The notes: generated by a model from the sequence alone, not told the origin. A DNA stretch of 64,000 nt from Lactiplantibacillus plajomi (GCF_005405405.1 NZ_BJDZ01000002.1:1-64000), one strand, 5' to 3'; shown: positions 32,579 to 43,636, counted from the first letter of the stretch. A program made the numbers and translations.

Positions 32579-35221
32579 TTACTTGGCTGCCAACCAATCG
32601 TGAGCCGCTTGCATGGCATCTGGTAAACCGGCCGGGTTCTTACCACCCGCCTGGGCAAGAGTTGGCCGACCGCCACCACCGCCACCAACTTTTGGTGCGA
32701 TGGCTTTGATCAGGTCGCCCGCTTTGATGCCGGCCTTGACCTTGTCGTCACTGACCGCAACTAACAAGTTGACCTTTTCACCGATGACCGTCCCTAAGAC
32801 CAGCACGTCGGAATACTGCTTGGCTTTCCAAGTATCGCCGAGTTGCCGGAGTTGATCCATACCGGAAACGTCGATGGCTTGGGCAATCAAGGTCGTACCG
32901 TTCACGTCTTCGACTTGTTCGAAGACCGCACCAGCCTGTTGCTTGGCTAAGCGACTTTCCAACTTGGCACTCTTTTGTTGTTCGGCCTTCAAGTCCGCTT
33001 GTAACTGGCTGATCCGGTCCGGCACGTCGGTCAACTGCGGTGCCTTGACTTGGGCCGCAACCCGTTTCAAGGTCGTTTCCTCGTTAGCTAACAATTCAAA
33101 GGCTTCCTTCGAAGTAACGGCTTCGATCCGGCGAACTCCGGCACCGACGCCCCCTTCGGAAACAATCTTGAAGAGCCCGAGTTCACTACTATTTTTAACG
33201 TGGGTCCCACCGTCAAACTCGATTGAGTAATCACCAATTGAGACGACCCGCACGATCTTACCGTATTTCTGAGTAAAGACGGCAATGGCACCCATCTTAT
33301 GGCCGGTTTCCTGGTCGGTCTGGATGGCTTTGACCGGGAGTGCCGCCCAAATCTTATCGTTGACGATTTGTTCAACCTTCGCCAATTCTTCGTCGGTCAC
33401 CTGACCAAAGTGGGTAAAGTCAAACCGCAAGTAGTCAGGTTCGACCAGCGAACCGGCTTGTTGGGTATGTTCACCCAGTACGTCACGCAAAGCTTGGTCC
33501 AGCAAGTGGGTCGCCGTATGGTTCTTTTCGACCTTCGCGTGGAAGGCCAAATCGACGTTCAAGCGGTACGTTTGGTCCTTATGCATTGGTTTTAAGACCT
33601 TAACGGTGTGCAGGTGTTGCTTGTTCGGTGCGTTTTGCACGTCGGTCACCTTCGCCACCGTCTGACCATCAGCATTCAAAATCACCCCGCGGTCGGCAAC
33701 TTGGCCCCCCATTTCGGCGTAGAATGGCGTTTTACTGAAAAACATTTCGGCGGTGCCACTTTCAACCGTATCAACCAGCTGTTCATCAACAATAATGTCA
33801 GTCAACACACCGTCAACGTCGGTTAATTCGTCGTAACCCACGTACTCACTCGGTGTCTTGATATCGATTAAGAGGCTCCGTTGAACCCCCATCGACTTGG
33901 CACCGCTACGGGCTTTTCTGGCACGGTCGCGTTGTGCCTTCATTTCGGTTTCAAAGCCGGCTTCATCGACTTGCATGTCTTCGTCGCCCGCGTATTCCTT
34001 GGTTAATTCGAACGGAAAGCCGTACGTATCGTATAACTTAAAGGCGTCCTTACCAGGCAAGGTATCCTGACCAGCCTGCTTGGTTTCGGCAATCAAGTTA
34101 TTCAGTAAACTGAGGCCGTCGTTCAACGTTTCGTTGAACCGACTTTCTTCAGAAGCAACGATTTTTTCAATGTAGGCCGCGTTCTTCAAGACGTCCGGAT
34201 AGTGCGATTGCATGATTTCGCCAACGATTGGCACCAGTTTATCTAAGAAGGCTTCTTTCAAGCCTAACTTTTGACCGTGCAAAATGGCCCGCCGAATCAA
34301 ACGGCGAATGACGTAGCCGCGACCTTCGTTTGAAGGTAAGGCCCCGTCGGAAATTGCAAAGGTAATCGCACGCGCGTGGTCGGCGATTACTTTAAAGGAA
34401 ACGTCGTCCTGGTCATTGTCCCCGTAATGCTTGTCAGCGCTCAGTTCCTCAGTCTTGCGGATAATTGGCAAGAATAAGTCGGTTTCAAAGTTAGTCGGCG
34501 CGTTTTGGAAAATCGAAACGACCCGTTCAAGCCCCATCCCCGTATCAATGTTTTTCCGTGGTAACGGTTCGTAGGTGCCTTCCGGGGTGTGATTGAATTG
34601 TGAGAACACGATGTTCCAAACTTCCAAGTAGCGTTCGTTTTCGCCACCCGGGTAGTTTTCCGGATCATCGGCCGCTAAGTTATTAAAGGCCTCACCGCGA
34701 TCGTAGAAGATTTCTGAATCCGGACCGGACGGGCCTTGACCGATGTCCCAGAAGTTATCTTCGACCTTGATGATGTGGTCAGGGCTAACGCCGGTCGCTT
34801 CCCAGTACTTAACCGCGTCGGTATCCTTAGGGTAAACCGTCATGTAAAGCTTGTCCGGATCCCAACCAAACCACTTCGGTGAGGTCAATAATTCCCACGC
34901 CCACGCGATGGCTTCCTTCTTAAAGTAATCACCGACCGAGAAGTTCCCCAGCATTTCAAATAACGTATGGTGACGGGCAGTCCGACCAACGTTTTCAATA
35001 TCGTTGGTCCGGATACTCTTTTGCGAACTGGTCATCCGCGGGTTATCCGGGACGACCGACCCGTCAAAGTACTTCTTCATTGTGGCGACCCCGGAGTTGA
35101 TCCAAAGTAAGGTCGGATCATCGACCGGAACCAGTGAGGCACTCGGTACGATGGTGTGGCCCTTTTCGTGGAAAAAGTCCAGGTACATTTGCCGAATTTC
35201 ACTACTACTCAATTGTTTCAT
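32579..35221 (-). CDS. alaS: alanine--tRNA ligase
   Basis: 880 residues from the ATG at 35221 (family N terminus MKQLSSSEIRQMYLDFFHEKGHT). Class II synthetase domain with SLVPVDDPTLLWINSGVATMKKYF, MLGNFSVGDYFKKEA and the motif-3 GRGYVIRRLIRRA; editing domain with NHTATHLLDQAL; C-terminal coiled coil and glycine-rich KVGGGGGGRPTLAQAGG. The usual zinc-ligand CGGTH reads DGGTH here, so the Cys is replaced by Asp. Expression is probably set by the T-box leader upstream. Confidence 0.96.
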   Translation of the reverse strand: MKQLSSSEIRQMYLDFFHEKGHTIVPSASLVPVDDPTLLWINSGVATMKKYFDGSVVPDNPRMTSSQKSIRTNDIENVGRTARHHTLFEMLGNFSVGDYFKKEAIAWAWELLTSPKWFGWDPDKLYMTVYPKDTDAVKYWEATGVSPDHIIKVEDNFWDIGQGPSGPDSEIFYDRGEAFNNLAADDPENYPGGENERYLEVWNIVFSQFNHTPEGTYEPLPRKNIDTGMGLERVVSIFQNAPTNFETDLFLPIIRKTEELSADKHYGDNDQDDVSFKVIADHARAITFAISDGALPSNEGRGYVIRRLIRRAILHGQKLGLKEAFLDKLVPIVGEIMQSHYPDVLKNAAYIEKIVASEESRFNETLNDGLSLLNNLIAETKQAGQDTLPGKDAFKLYDTYGFPFELTKEYAGDEDMQVDEAGFETEMKAQRDRARKARSGAKSMGVQRSLLIDIKTPSEYVGYDELTDVDGVLTDIIVDEQLVDTVESGTAEMFFSKTPFYAEMGGQVADRGVILNADGQTVAKVTDVQNAPNKQHLHTVKVLKPMHKDQTYRLNVDLAFHAKVEKNHTATHLLDQALRDVLGEHTQQAGSLVEPDYLRFDFTHFGQVTDEELAKVEQIVNDKIWAALPVKAIQTDQETGHKMGAIAVFTQKYGKIVRVVSIGDYSIEFDGGTHVKNSSELGLFKIVSEGGVGAGVRRIEAVTSKEAFELLANEETTLKRVAAQVKAPQLTDVPDRISQLQADLKAEQQKSAKLESRLAKQQAGAVFEQVEDVNGTTLIAQAIDVSGMDQLRQLGDTWKAKQYSDVLVLGTVIGEKVNLLVAVSDDKVKAGIKAGDLIKAIAPKVGGGGGGRPTLAQAGGKNPAGLPDAMQAAHDWLAAK

Positions 35222-35254
35222 TAAATTTGGCACCCTTTCTGATTTATGCATTTA

Positions 35255-35465
35255 GGCAAAAAAACACCGTTGCGAGCAAAGACGCTGTTAACGCGGTACC
35301 ACTTTGCTTGCAACGATGTGTTCGTTTACCCCTTAAGCTCATTAACGCTGAGAAACGGACTAGTTTGCTAGTCAGCACTTCCAGGTAGCATCCAAACCGC
35401 ACCGCACTTTTTCCAGCAACCAAAGTGTTTCTTGACTGTCATGCGCTTTGAACATGTCCTTACTT
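35255..35465 (-). promoter_or_regulatory. T-box riboswitch (tRNA-Ala sensing) in the alaS leader
   Basis: The T-box core GTGGTACCGCG is at 35292-35302 on the minus strand, upstream of alaS. It is bracketed by a terminator: arm 35302-35319 pairs with 35265-35281, followed by a run of seven T. Uncharged tRNA-Ala should bind Stem I and the T-box and favour the antiterminator. A GCT codon at about 35388-35390 on the minus strand (reading GGATGCTACC) is a candidate specifier, but I could not fold Stem I with certainty. Confidence 0.9.
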
Positions 35466-35470
35466 TGAAA

Positions 35471-35499
35471 AGTATATGAGTCTTGGGCGGGCTTGTCAA
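35471..35499 (-). promoter_or_regulatory. promoter of the alaS T-box leader
   Basis: Minus-strand -35 TTGACA (35494-35499, perfect), 17-bp spacer, -10 TATACT (35471-35476). Confidence 0.85.
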
Positions 35500-35512
35500 T
35501 CACCTTAGCCCA

Positions 35513-36856
35513 TTAAGACTTCCGATCCTTACGGGCTTTACGAGCCGCGGCCCGTTGCTCGATTCGGCGATCCATGCGGGCCTTGTCACTGATCTTTTTA
35601 CGAATGCGGCGTTTATAGCCCGGTTTGATTTTCTTCTTCGACTTCTTGACGTAGCCAATCAAGGTTGGGTCCAACTTTTCCTGCTTTGGTCCGCGCTTAG
35701 TCCGGCGGTTCCGATCGTAAGAGTCGACGATTTCGCCGTCACGGATGGCTTTGGGTTCGAACTTAATCCCCATCGCTTCGACCGCGCTGACCTTATCCTC
35801 TTCACCGGGGCTGTAAAGCGTAATTGCCGTCCCGGGCATACCGTTACGACCGGTCCGGCCGACCCGGTGAATAAAGAATTCCAAGTCGGTTGGAATGTCG
35901 TCATTAATGACGTGCGACACCCCTTGAATATCAATCCCACGGGCGGCCAGGTCGGTAGCGACCACGAATTGATACTTCAGGTTTTGGACGTCCCGCATCA
36001 CCCGCTTACGTTCCCGCGGTTGAATATCCCCGTGAATCATCGCAACCGTTAAGCCCTGTTGCCGTAAATAGCGGGTCAGTTCCTGAACCCGTTCCTTCGT
36101 GTTGGCAAAAATCAAGACTAGGTACGGTTCACCGATTGTTAACAAGCGGTAAATAATACTATTTTTATCGTGACTCTTAGTCGAAATCAACCAGTTATCA
36201 ATGGTTGGACTGATCACCGATTCAACCGGAATTTCTTCCATGACCGGGTTATTCATGTACTTCTTCAAAAACGGTGTGAGTTTTTGCGGCATGGTGGCCG
36301 AAAAGACCAACATTTGCAGGTCGGCCGGCATCCGCCCGGCAATTTGGTCAACGACGTCCAGGAAGCCGAGGTCGAGCGTCATATCGGCTTCATCAACCAC
36401 TAACTGAGTGGCGGTGTGCACGTCTAACGCTTGTGAGCGCATTAGGTCTAAAATCCGGCCCGGCGTCCCGATAATTAATTGGGGTTGGTGGCGGTGTAAC
36501 TTGTCAATTTGGTCCTGCTTATCGGTTCCACCAACGTACAAGCCGATGTGAATCGCCTTGGGACTATGCTTGATCAACTGCTTAGCAGCCGCCTGAATTT
36601 GGTACGCTAGTTCCCGACTCGGGGTCGTAATGACGGCTTGGACCCGCCGTTCGTCGGCGTTAAGCTGGTTAATCATCGGTAGTAAGAAGGTGTGGGTCTT
36701 CCCACTCCCCGTCGCCGATTGCCCGATAACGCTGCGCCCGGCCGCGATGACTGGAATTAACTTTTCTTGCACCTTGGTCGGTTTACGAAAATTAATTTCG
36801 GTTAACGCCTGCATCAAAAACGGCTGTAATTTAAATTCTTCAAAACTTGCGGTCAT
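35513..36856 (-). CDS. cshB: DEAD-box RNA helicase, CshB-like
   Basis: 447 residues. Motifs: Q motif region FRKPTKVQEKLIP, motif I ATGSGKT, Ia TTPSRELA, II VVDEADM, III FSATMP, V ATDLAARGID and VI HRVGRTGRNG. The last ~60 residues are very basic (KKSKKKIKPGYKRRIRKKI) and probably hold RNA. It remodels RNA or ribosome precursors, often in the cold. Followed by the alaS T-box promoter; preceded by nrnA. Confidence 0.9.
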   Translation of the reverse strand: MTASFEEFKLQPFLMQALTEINFRKPTKVQEKLIPVIAAGRSVIGQSATGSGKTHTFLLPMINQLNADERRVQAVITTPSRELAYQIQAAAKQLIKHSPKAIHIGLYVGGTDKQDQIDKLHRHQPQLIIGTPGRILDLMRSQALDVHTATQLVVDEADMTLDLGFLDVVDQIAGRMPADLQMLVFSATMPQKLTPFLKKYMNNPVMEEIPVESVISPTIDNWLISTKSHDKNSIIYRLLTIGEPYLVLIFANTKERVQELTRYLRQQGLTVAMIHGDIQPRERKRVMRDVQNLKYQFVVATDLAARGIDIQGVSHVINDDIPTDLEFFIHRVGRTGRNGMPGTAITLYSPGEEDKVSAVEAMGIKFEPKAIRDGEIVDSYDRNRRTKRGPKQEKLDPTLIGYVKKSKKKIKPGYKRRIRKKISDKARMDRRIEQRAAARKARKDRKS

Positions 36857-36858
36857 AC

Positions 36859-37815
36859 TTAAACCTCTTTCTCATAGTGGCTGGCTACTTGGTCCAGCTC
36901 GCGAACAACGGCTTCGATTTCCGCTTGGTCAGCCGCCTTAGCGCCACTGGCCATGGCGTGGCCGCCACCGCCGTGGTTTTTAGCCAGGTCGTTAATGGCC
37001 GGGCCCTTCGACCGTAGCCGAATCCGGAAGTCGCCTTCCTTTTGTTGGACGAAAATCGCCCAACACTTAACCGTGTCGATACGACCGGGTAACGGTACGA
37101 CCCCCGCGGTGCTGGCGTCGCCAATTTCGAACGAATCCATTAATTCGTTGGTCAAAATAACGTACGCGGCTCCCGAATCAAGTTGCGTTAGGTGTTCGTA
37201 AACGTAGGCCGACAACCGAGCAACCGGCAAGGTGATCGTATCCTCGATGCGGTTAACGGCGGTAGCATCCGCCCCCGCTTCCATCAAAGCCGCGGCGGCC
37301 CGCATCGTACTTGGCTTAGTTGCCGAGTACAAGAAGCGGCCGGTATCGCCGACAATGCCGGCGTAGAGTAGTCGCGCCGCGTTGGCACTAAGCGTTAGCT
37401 CGTTGCCAACTTGCGCGTACCAATTATAAATCATCTCACTGGTGCTCGAGGCGTCCACGTCGACCCACTGTGGATCACCGAACGCGTCATCGTTAGGATG
37501 GTGGTCGATTTTGACCACTGTCTTTCCCTTTTGCCAAAACTCGCCGTCGATTCGCGGTTGGTTGGCCGTGTCAAGGATCAATACCAACGCGTCTTGGTAG
37601 TCGTCCTCGGTCACGTCGTCCATCTGGCCTAACCAGTCGAAACCGTGGTACTGTTTGCCGGGGGCTAACACCTTTTTATCCGGAAAACTTGTTTTGAGCA
37701 CGTCCGCCAAACCGAGTTGACTCCCGATGGCATCCGGATCGGGACGCTGGTGGCGGTGAATAATAATGGTTTTTGCTTGTTTAATTAACGTTAAAATTTC
37801 TGTTTGGACGGTCAT
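36859..37815 (-). CDS. nrnA: DHH-family oligoribonuclease / pAp phosphatase NrnA
   Basis: 318 residues from the ATG at 37815 (GGAAGGATC upstream). DHH-DHHA1 phosphoesterase: IIIHRHQRPDPDAIGSQLGLA (DHH region as RPDPD), VLILDTANQPR, VVKIDHHPNDD, YAGIVGDTGRFLYS, and DHHA1 with KNHGGGGHAMASGA. It degrades nano-RNA and pAp. 2 nt upstream of cshB, so they form an operon. Confidence 0.93.
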   Translation of the reverse strand: MTVQTEILTLIKQAKTIIIHRHQRPDPDAIGSQLGLADVLKTSFPDKKVLAPGKQYHGFDWLGQMDDVTEDDYQDALVLILDTANQPRIDGEFWQKGKTVVKIDHHPNDDAFGDPQWVDVDASSTSEMIYNWYAQVGNELTLSANAARLLYAGIVGDTGRFLYSATKPSTMRAAAALMEAGADATAVNRIEDTITLPVARLSAYVYEHLTQLDSGAAYVILTNELMDSFEIGDASTAGVVPLPGRIDTVKCWAIFVQQKEGDFRIRLRSKGPAINDLAKNHGGGGHAMASGAKAADQAEIEAVVRELDQVASHYEKEV

Positions 37816-37870
37816 AATGATCCTTCCCATTTCTTAATTTACTGGCGGCTTGAAGCTGTCACAGTACTCC

Positions 37871-37899
37871 AGTATACCGAACAATCGCCACTTCGCCAA
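37871..37899 (-). promoter_or_regulatory. promoter of nrnA-cshB
   Basis: Minus-strand -35 TTGGCG (37894-37899), 17-bp spacer, -10 TATACT (37871-37876). Confidence 0.6.
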
Positions 37900-37904
37900 A
37901 CAAA

Positions 37905-39038
37905 TTAATTTTCATTCGGGTAAAGTGGCAGCGTCAAGTTCTCAAAAGTCAACGGTGCTAAACCGGTCAGGGTAATGCCTAATAACCGCACACCGCTATC
38001 TAAATGGTCGTCGACGACCGCGTCAAATATTTCACTGGCATAACGATAGTAGACCAGCGCGTCGTTCGGTAAAAATTCGCCGAAGGTCCGGCGCTTCGTA
38101 ATGGTGACAAAATCGCCGTACCGCAATTTTAACACCAGCGTCTTACCGTGCCGCTGGTGACTAGTCATCGATGCCGCGACGAGCCGGGCAATTTCCCGTA
38201 AGTGATCGTTAACTTCCTCGGTCGAAGTCAAAAACGGCCCGAACGTCCGCTCCTTACCAATCGATTTACGCTGCCGCAAATATTCGACTGGCCGGTCGTC
38301 ACTCCCACGCACCCGCCGGTACAAAATATAACCCAGCTTGCCAAAATTTTGAATTAATTTAAGTTCGGACTGCTGGTATAAGTCCCAGCCGGTCTTGATC
38401 CCCAACTCGTGCATTTTTGGAACGGTCTTCTTGCCGACGCCGCGGAACTTTTCGATCGGTTCCCGCCATAAAAACGGTTCGGCGTCCTGCGGCAACACAA
38501 TCGTCACCCCAGCCGGCTTACGGTAATCCGACGCTAACTTGGCAATAAACTTGTTATAGGAAATACCGGTCGAGCACGTCAGGTGGGTCTGTTCCCAAAT
38601 CTCACGTTGGAGTTGGTGGGCGAGTTGGACGGCACTGTGAATCTGCTTCTTGTTGGTGGTCACGTCCAAGTAGGCTTCGTCAAAGGCAATCGGCTCGATT
38701 TTATCGGTGTACTCGTGAAAAATACGGTGAATTTGCGCCGAAACTTCCCTGTATAACGGAAAATTGGGGGTCTTAAACACCGCCTTGGGACACAACTCAA
38801 GCGCCTTAGCCGCTGGCATGGCCGAGTGAACGCCGTATTGGCGGGCGACGTAATTAGCAGTCGTCACAACGCCGCGGCCACCGGTCGTCCGCGGATCGTG
38901 AGCGACGACCAGTGGCTGAGTCTTGTACGCCGGTTGTTCGCGTTCTTCAATCGACGCGTAAAAGGCGTCCATGTCAACGTGAATGATTTTACGACTCGCA
39001 TCCACTTTGATTGGCGCTTCAATAATTGACTGGGCCAC
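37905..39038 (-). CDS. dinB: DNA polymerase IV (Y family)
   Basis: 377 residues from the GTG at 39038 (AGGAGG upstream). Palm with [17 protein letters not shown] (first Asp), second acidic motif as [24 protein letters not shown] helix-hairpin-helix and a little-finger domain. Error-prone translesion polymerase. A LexA-type operator lies between the -35 and -10 positions upstream, so it should be SOS-induced. Confidence 0.95.
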   Translation of the reverse strand: MAQSIIEAPIKVDASRKIIHVDMDAFYASIEEREQPAYKTQPLVVAHDPRTTGGRGVVTTANYVARQYGVHSAMPAAKALELCPKAVFKTPNFPLYREVSAQIHRIFHEYTDKIEPIAFDEAYLDVTTNKKQIHSAVQLAHQLQREIWEQTHLTCSTGISYNKFIAKLASDYRKPAGVTIVLPQDAEPFLWREPIEKFRGVGKKTVPKMHELGIKTGWDLYQQSELKLIQNFGKLGYILYRRVRGSDDRPVEYLRQRKSIGKERTFGPFLTSTEEVNDHLREIARLVAASMTSHQRHGKTLVLKLRYGDFVTITKRRTFGEFLPNDALVYYRYASEIFDAVVDDHLDSGVRLLGITLTGLAPLTFENLTLPLYPNEN

Positions 39039-39062
39039 GGCCCCCACCTCCTTCTGAATTTC

Positions 39063-39091
39063 ATTATACACGAACGTACGTTTCACTTGGC
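39063..39091 (-). promoter_or_regulatory. dinB promoter with LexA (SOS) operator at 39071-39084
   Basis: CGAACGTACGTTTC (39071-39084) fits the Gram-positive LexA/DinR box CGAACRNRYGTTYC at every position. It covers the spacer of the dinB promoter: -10 TATAAT (39063-39068), weak -35 at 39086-39091. Confidence 0.85.
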
Positions 39092-39102
39092 CAAAAATGC
39101 AT

Positions 39103-39132
39103 TAAAAAAGGCGTCCGGATTTCTCCAGACGC
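39103..39132 (-). terminator. terminator after yajC
   Basis: GCGTCTGGA (39124-39132) pairs with TCCGGACGC (39111-39119), 4-nt loop, one G-U pair, followed on the minus strand by CTTTTTT. Confidence 0.88.
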
Positions 39133-39148
39133 ACCCTTAAAGTTAACC

Positions 39149-39562
39149 TTATTTTGCTTCCGAATCAGCCGCACTACTGTCAGCTTCACTGGCCGCACTA
39201 TCAGCAGCACTGTCCGCTTCCGTTGCATCGGCACTGGCAGCTTCATCACTACCCGCTTCCGTTGACGCTGCAGCGGAGGTAGCAGGCTTTTCAGCCGTTT
39301 CGGCCGGCGTGATTTTGGCAATCGCGTTCAAATCAAAAACCAAGTAGATGCCGTCACAGTCTAACGTGATGGTCTTGTCAGCTTCATTGACTTCATCAAC
39401 AACCCCGTGTAAGCGGCCAATCGTGGTGACCTTATCGCCACGCTTGATCTTACTTAACATACTTTGGTGTTGTTGTTGCTGCTTACGTTGCGGACGAATC
39501 ATGAAGAAGTACAAGAACGCAAACATCGCGACAATGAAAATAATTGATGCCATATTGGTCAT
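39149..39562 (-). CDS. yajC: Sec translocon accessory subunit YajC with acidic low-complexity tail
   Basis: 137 residues. One membrane helix (ASIIFIVAMFAFLYFFMI, 5-22), then the family RPQRKQQQQHQSMLSKIKRGD and VTTIGRLHGVVDEVNE, and EKPATSA onwards an Ala/Ser/Asp/Glu-rich tail of ~50 residues not found in short YajC proteins. It supports SecYEG-SecDF. Follows tgt after 84 nt; the conserved tgt-yajC neighbourhood supports the call. Confidence 0.93.
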   Translation of the reverse strand: MTNMASIIFIVAMFAFLYFFMIRPQRKQQQQHQSMLSKIKRGDKVTTIGRLHGVVDEVNEADKTITLDCDGIYLVFDLNAIAKITPAETAEKPATSAAASTEAGSDEAASADATEADSAADSAASEADSSAADSEAK

Positions 39563-39646
39563 TTTTATAAATCGCTCCTAATCTAAATTGTATAAAGTTT
39601 GACTAACTTTAACTTTAACAAATAACACTATAAAATACTAGTCTGA

Positions 39647-40825
<1,179 letters not shown>

Positions 40826-40874
40826 CTATCATAGCACGAAAGCCCTTTACTCACCAGTCGCGCAACCGTCAGAA

Positions 40875-40900
40875 AAGCGAGCCCACTAGCGGACTCGCTT
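40875..40900 (-). terminator. terminator between queA and tgt
   Basis: AAGCGAG/CTCGCTT stem with an additional CC/GG pair and a 10-nt interior, followed on the minus strand by TTCTG. The U-run is short, so readthrough into tgt is likely. Confidence 0.55.
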
Positions 40901-40917
40901 ACAAGACTCAGTTGTGC

Positions 40918-41952
40918 TTAATGAATAAACATGGCATCGCCAAAGCTAAAGAAGCGGTAGCGTTCCTCGATGGCGTGCTGATAAGCGTTCAAAATCATGT
41001 CGCGACCAGTAAAGGCGGCCACCAGCATCACTAACGTCGATTTTGGCAAGTGGAAATTCGTAATGAACGCGTCAACCACTTTCCACTGGTAACCCGGTTT
41101 AATAAAGATGTCGGTCCAGCCGGAATCCGGCTTGATTTCACCGTTGAACTTCGTGCCAATCGTTTCCAGCGTCCGGATTGAAGTCGTCCCGGTGGCGATG
41201 ATCCGACCACCGTTGTTGCGCACGTCGTTTAAGGTTTTGGCAGCGTCTTCGTCCAGTCGGTAAAATTCACTGTGCATCTTATGGTCTTCAATGTTGTCCT
41301 CTTCGACCGGCCGGAACGTCCCCAGACCCACGTGTAAGGTCAAGTAAACTAATTTGACCCCCTTATCCTGAACTTTTTGTAATAAGTCCTTGGTCCAGTG
41401 CAAGCCCGCGGTTGGCGCAGCGGCCGAACCGTTTTCCTTCGCGTAAACCGTCTGGTAACGGTCGGGAGCGTCGAGCTTTTCCTTGATGTACGGTGGTAAC
41501 GGGGTTTCACCCAACCGTTCCAAGATTTCCATAAAAATCCCATCGTAATGGAATTCGATCATCCGAATCCCGTCTTCCTTTTCACCGGTCACGGTCGCCG
41601 TTAACTGGCCGTCACCAAAGGAAATCACCGTGCCGACCTTGGCGCGTTTGGCCGGTTTCATCAGCGTTTCCCACTCGTCGCCCTCGGTGTTATGCAATAA
41701 CAACACTTCGGCGTGACCACCGGTTTCGGGCTTAACGCCGTATAAGCGCGCGGGCAGGACCCGTGAATTATTCATGACGACCGCGTCCCCCGGGTTCAGC
41801 TGGTCGATGATGTCGTAAAAGTGCTTGTCCTGCATTTCGCCAGTTTTACGGTCCAGTTCGAGGAGCCGCGACGCGTCGCGTTTCTTAATCGGGGTCTGGG
41901 CAATTAATTCGTGTGGTAAATCGTAGTCAAAATCTTCAAGTGTTAAGCTCAT
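40918..41952 (-). CDS. queA: S-adenosylmethionine:tRNA ribosyltransferase-isomerase
   Basis: 344 residues. QueA signatures: [72 protein letters not shown], and [17 protein letters not shown]. It converts preQ1-tRNA to epoxyqueuosine-tRNA using SAM. 10 nt downstream of ruvB, so ruvA-ruvB-queA is one operon. Confidence 0.96.
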   Translation of the reverse strand: MSLTLEDFDYDLPHELIAQTPIKKRDASRLLELDRKTGEMQDKHFYDIIDQLNPGDAVVMNNSRVLPARLYGVKPETGGHAEVLLLHNTEGDEWETLMKPAKRAKVGTVISFGDGQLTATVTGEKEDGIRMIEFHYDGIFMEILERLGETPLPPYIKEKLDAPDRYQTVYAKENGSAAAPTAGLHWTKDLLQKVQDKGVKLVYLTLHVGLGTFRPVEEDNIEDHKMHSEFYRLDEDAAKTLNDVRNNGGRIIATGTTSIRTLETIGTKFNGEIKPDSGWTDIFIKPGYQWKVVDAFITNFHLPKSTLVMLVAAFTGRDMILNAYQHAIEERYRFFSFGDAMFIH

Positions 41953-41962
41953 GGTTTCGCTC

Positions 41963-42979
41963 CTATCTATTTTGTTCCGGCGGGTACGGTAACCCTAAGT
42001 GTTGATAACCCTTCATCGTTACGACCCGGCCACGCTGGGTGCGCTTCAAAAAGCCGATTTGTAACAAGTACGGTTCAACGACTTCCGCAATTGTGTCGGT
42101 TTCTTCACCAATGTTAGCGGCAATCGTGGCTAACCCGACCGGTCCACCGTTGTAATATTCGATCATCGTTCGTAATAATTTATTATCGGTTTCGTCCAGG
42201 CCGTCTTGGTCGACTCGCAAATAGGTCAACGACCGGTTCACGATTTTGGAATCGATCGCATCCTTGTCGGCAACTTCCGCAAAGTCGCGAATCCGCTTAA
42301 ATAACCGGTTCGCGATCCGCGGCGTGCCCCGGGAACGGCGGGCAATTTCGTGGGCGCCAGAGTCCTTGATCGACGTCTGGAAAATATCGGCCGTCCGCTT
42401 CACGATGTCCTCTAAGTCGGCCACTTGGTAATAAGCCATGTGTTCGACGATGCCGAAGCGGTCCCGTAACGGTGCCGAAAGCATTCCGGCGCGGGTCGTC
42501 GCCCCAATTAACGTAAACGGCGGTAACGGGAAGTGGACCGGGTGCGCAGTTGGCCCCTGCCCGACGACAATGTCGACAAAGAAATCTTCCATGGCCGAGT
42601 ACAGCATTTCTTCAACGATTTTCGGTAACCGGTGGATTTCGTCAATAAATAAAATATCACCGGGCTCCAATTCGTTCAAGAGCGCAACTAAGTCACCGGG
42701 CTTTTCGATGGCCGGACCACTGGTCGTTCGAATGTTGACCTGCATCTCGTTAGCAATCACCATGGCAAGCGTCGTTTTCCCTAACCCTGGTGGTCCAAAC
42801 AACAGGACGTGGTCCAGCGATTCGCCCCGCTTACGGGCCGCCTCGATGTAAACCCCCAGTTCGTGTTTAACCTGGTCTTGACCAATGTATTGGGCCAACG
42901 TTTGCGGCCGGAGCGATTTTTCTAACGACGCCTCGGCATCGTCGGTGTTGTCGCCCGATAAAATTTTGTCGTCGTCCAT
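41963..42979 (-). CDS. ruvB: Holliday junction branch migration ATPase RuvB
   Basis: 338 residues. Walker [13 protein letters not shown] (~61-72), Walker [11 protein letters not shown], sensor 1 [10 protein letters not shown] and the C-terminal winged helix [16 protein letters not shown]. Motor for branch migration with RuvA. 14 nt downstream of ruvA. Confidence 0.97.
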   Translation of the reverse strand: MDDDKILSGDNTDDAEASLEKSLRPQTLAQYIGQDQVKHELGVYIEAARKRGESLDHVLLFGPPGLGKTTLAMVIANEMQVNIRTTSGPAIEKPGDLVALLNELEPGDILFIDEIHRLPKIVEEMLYSAMEDFFVDIVVGQGPTAHPVHFPLPPFTLIGATTRAGMLSAPLRDRFGIVEHMAYYQVADLEDIVKRTADIFQTSIKDSGAHEIARRSRGTPRIANRLFKRIRDFAEVADKDAIDSKIVNRSLTYLRVDQDGLDETDNKLLRTMIEYYNGGPVGLATIAANIGEETDTIAEVVEPYLLQIGFLKRTQRGRVVTMKGYQHLGLPYPPEQNR

Positions 42980-42993
42980 TGATTGATCACTCC

Positions 42994-43602
42994 TTACTTC
43001 GTCAATAAGCGCAAGCCTTCACTTAACAGGGCGTTGGTATCCGCTGAGTTGGTTTGTTGGTAGGCTTTAAGCGGCTTGGTCACCTTTTTAACTTCGCGCT
43101 GTGAATAGCCTAGCGCGGCCAGGGCAGCTAGGGCATCGGTTAAGGTGCCATCTTCTGCCGCCACCGGCACGTCCAGCTCAGTTTGGCCGGTAACGTTGCC
43201 GTTTAAATCGTTCAGCTTACCCTTAAGGTCCAAGACGATCTGTTGCGCCGTCTTCTTACCGACACCCGGAAAACTCGTCAGGTACGTTGCATTTTCTTGA
43301 TTAATGGCTTGAATCAAGCCGGAATGGTCATTATTCGCTAAAATGGCTAGCGCCGACTTGGGGCCGATACCGGAAACGCTCAGTAATTTTTCGAACAGTG
43401 CCTTTTCGTCGGCGTCGTAAAAGCCGAATAAGCTCATCCCGTTATCACTAACGGCTTGATGAATGTACATTTTAACTGCGGATTGCCCGACCTGATAGCG
43501 GTACGGGTTGGCCGTTAAAACTTTATAACCGATGCCACTGACCTCAATCACGACGTAGGCCGGCGTCACATCGGTAATCTGGCCGAGAAAGTATTCATAC
43601 AC
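42994..43602 (-). CDS. ruvA: Holliday junction DNA-binding protein RuvA
   Basis: 202 residues, GTG start with AGGAG 10 nt upstream. N-terminal OB fold ([20 protein letters not shown]), tandem helix-hairpin-helix motifs ([31 protein letters not shown]) and C-terminal RuvB-binding domain ([17 protein letters not shown]). Binds four-way junctions. First gene of ruvAB-queA; a weak LexA-like site lies upstream. Confidence 0.96.
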   Translation of the reverse strand: MYEYFLGQITDVTPAYVVIEVSGIGYKVLTANPYRYQVGQSAVKMYIHQAVSDNGMSLFGFYDADEKALFEKLLSVSGIGPKSALAILANNDHSGLIQAINQENATYLTSFPGVGKKTAQQIVLDLKGKLNDLNGNVTGQTELDVPVAAEDGTLTDALAALAALGYSQREVKKVTKPLKAYQQTNSADTNALLSEGLRLLTK

Positions 43603-43622
43603 GACTTCAAAACTCCTTTAAT

Positions 43623-43636
43623 AAAACGTATGTTTG
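43623..43636 (-). promoter_or_regulatory. candidate LexA-like box upstream of ruvA
   Basis: Minus strand CAAACATACGTTTT differs from CGAACRNRYGTTYC at two positions (second base and last base). It is about 20 nt upstream of the ruvA start. ruvAB is SOS-controlled in Bacillus; here the site is weaker than those of recA and dinB. Confidence 0.4.
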
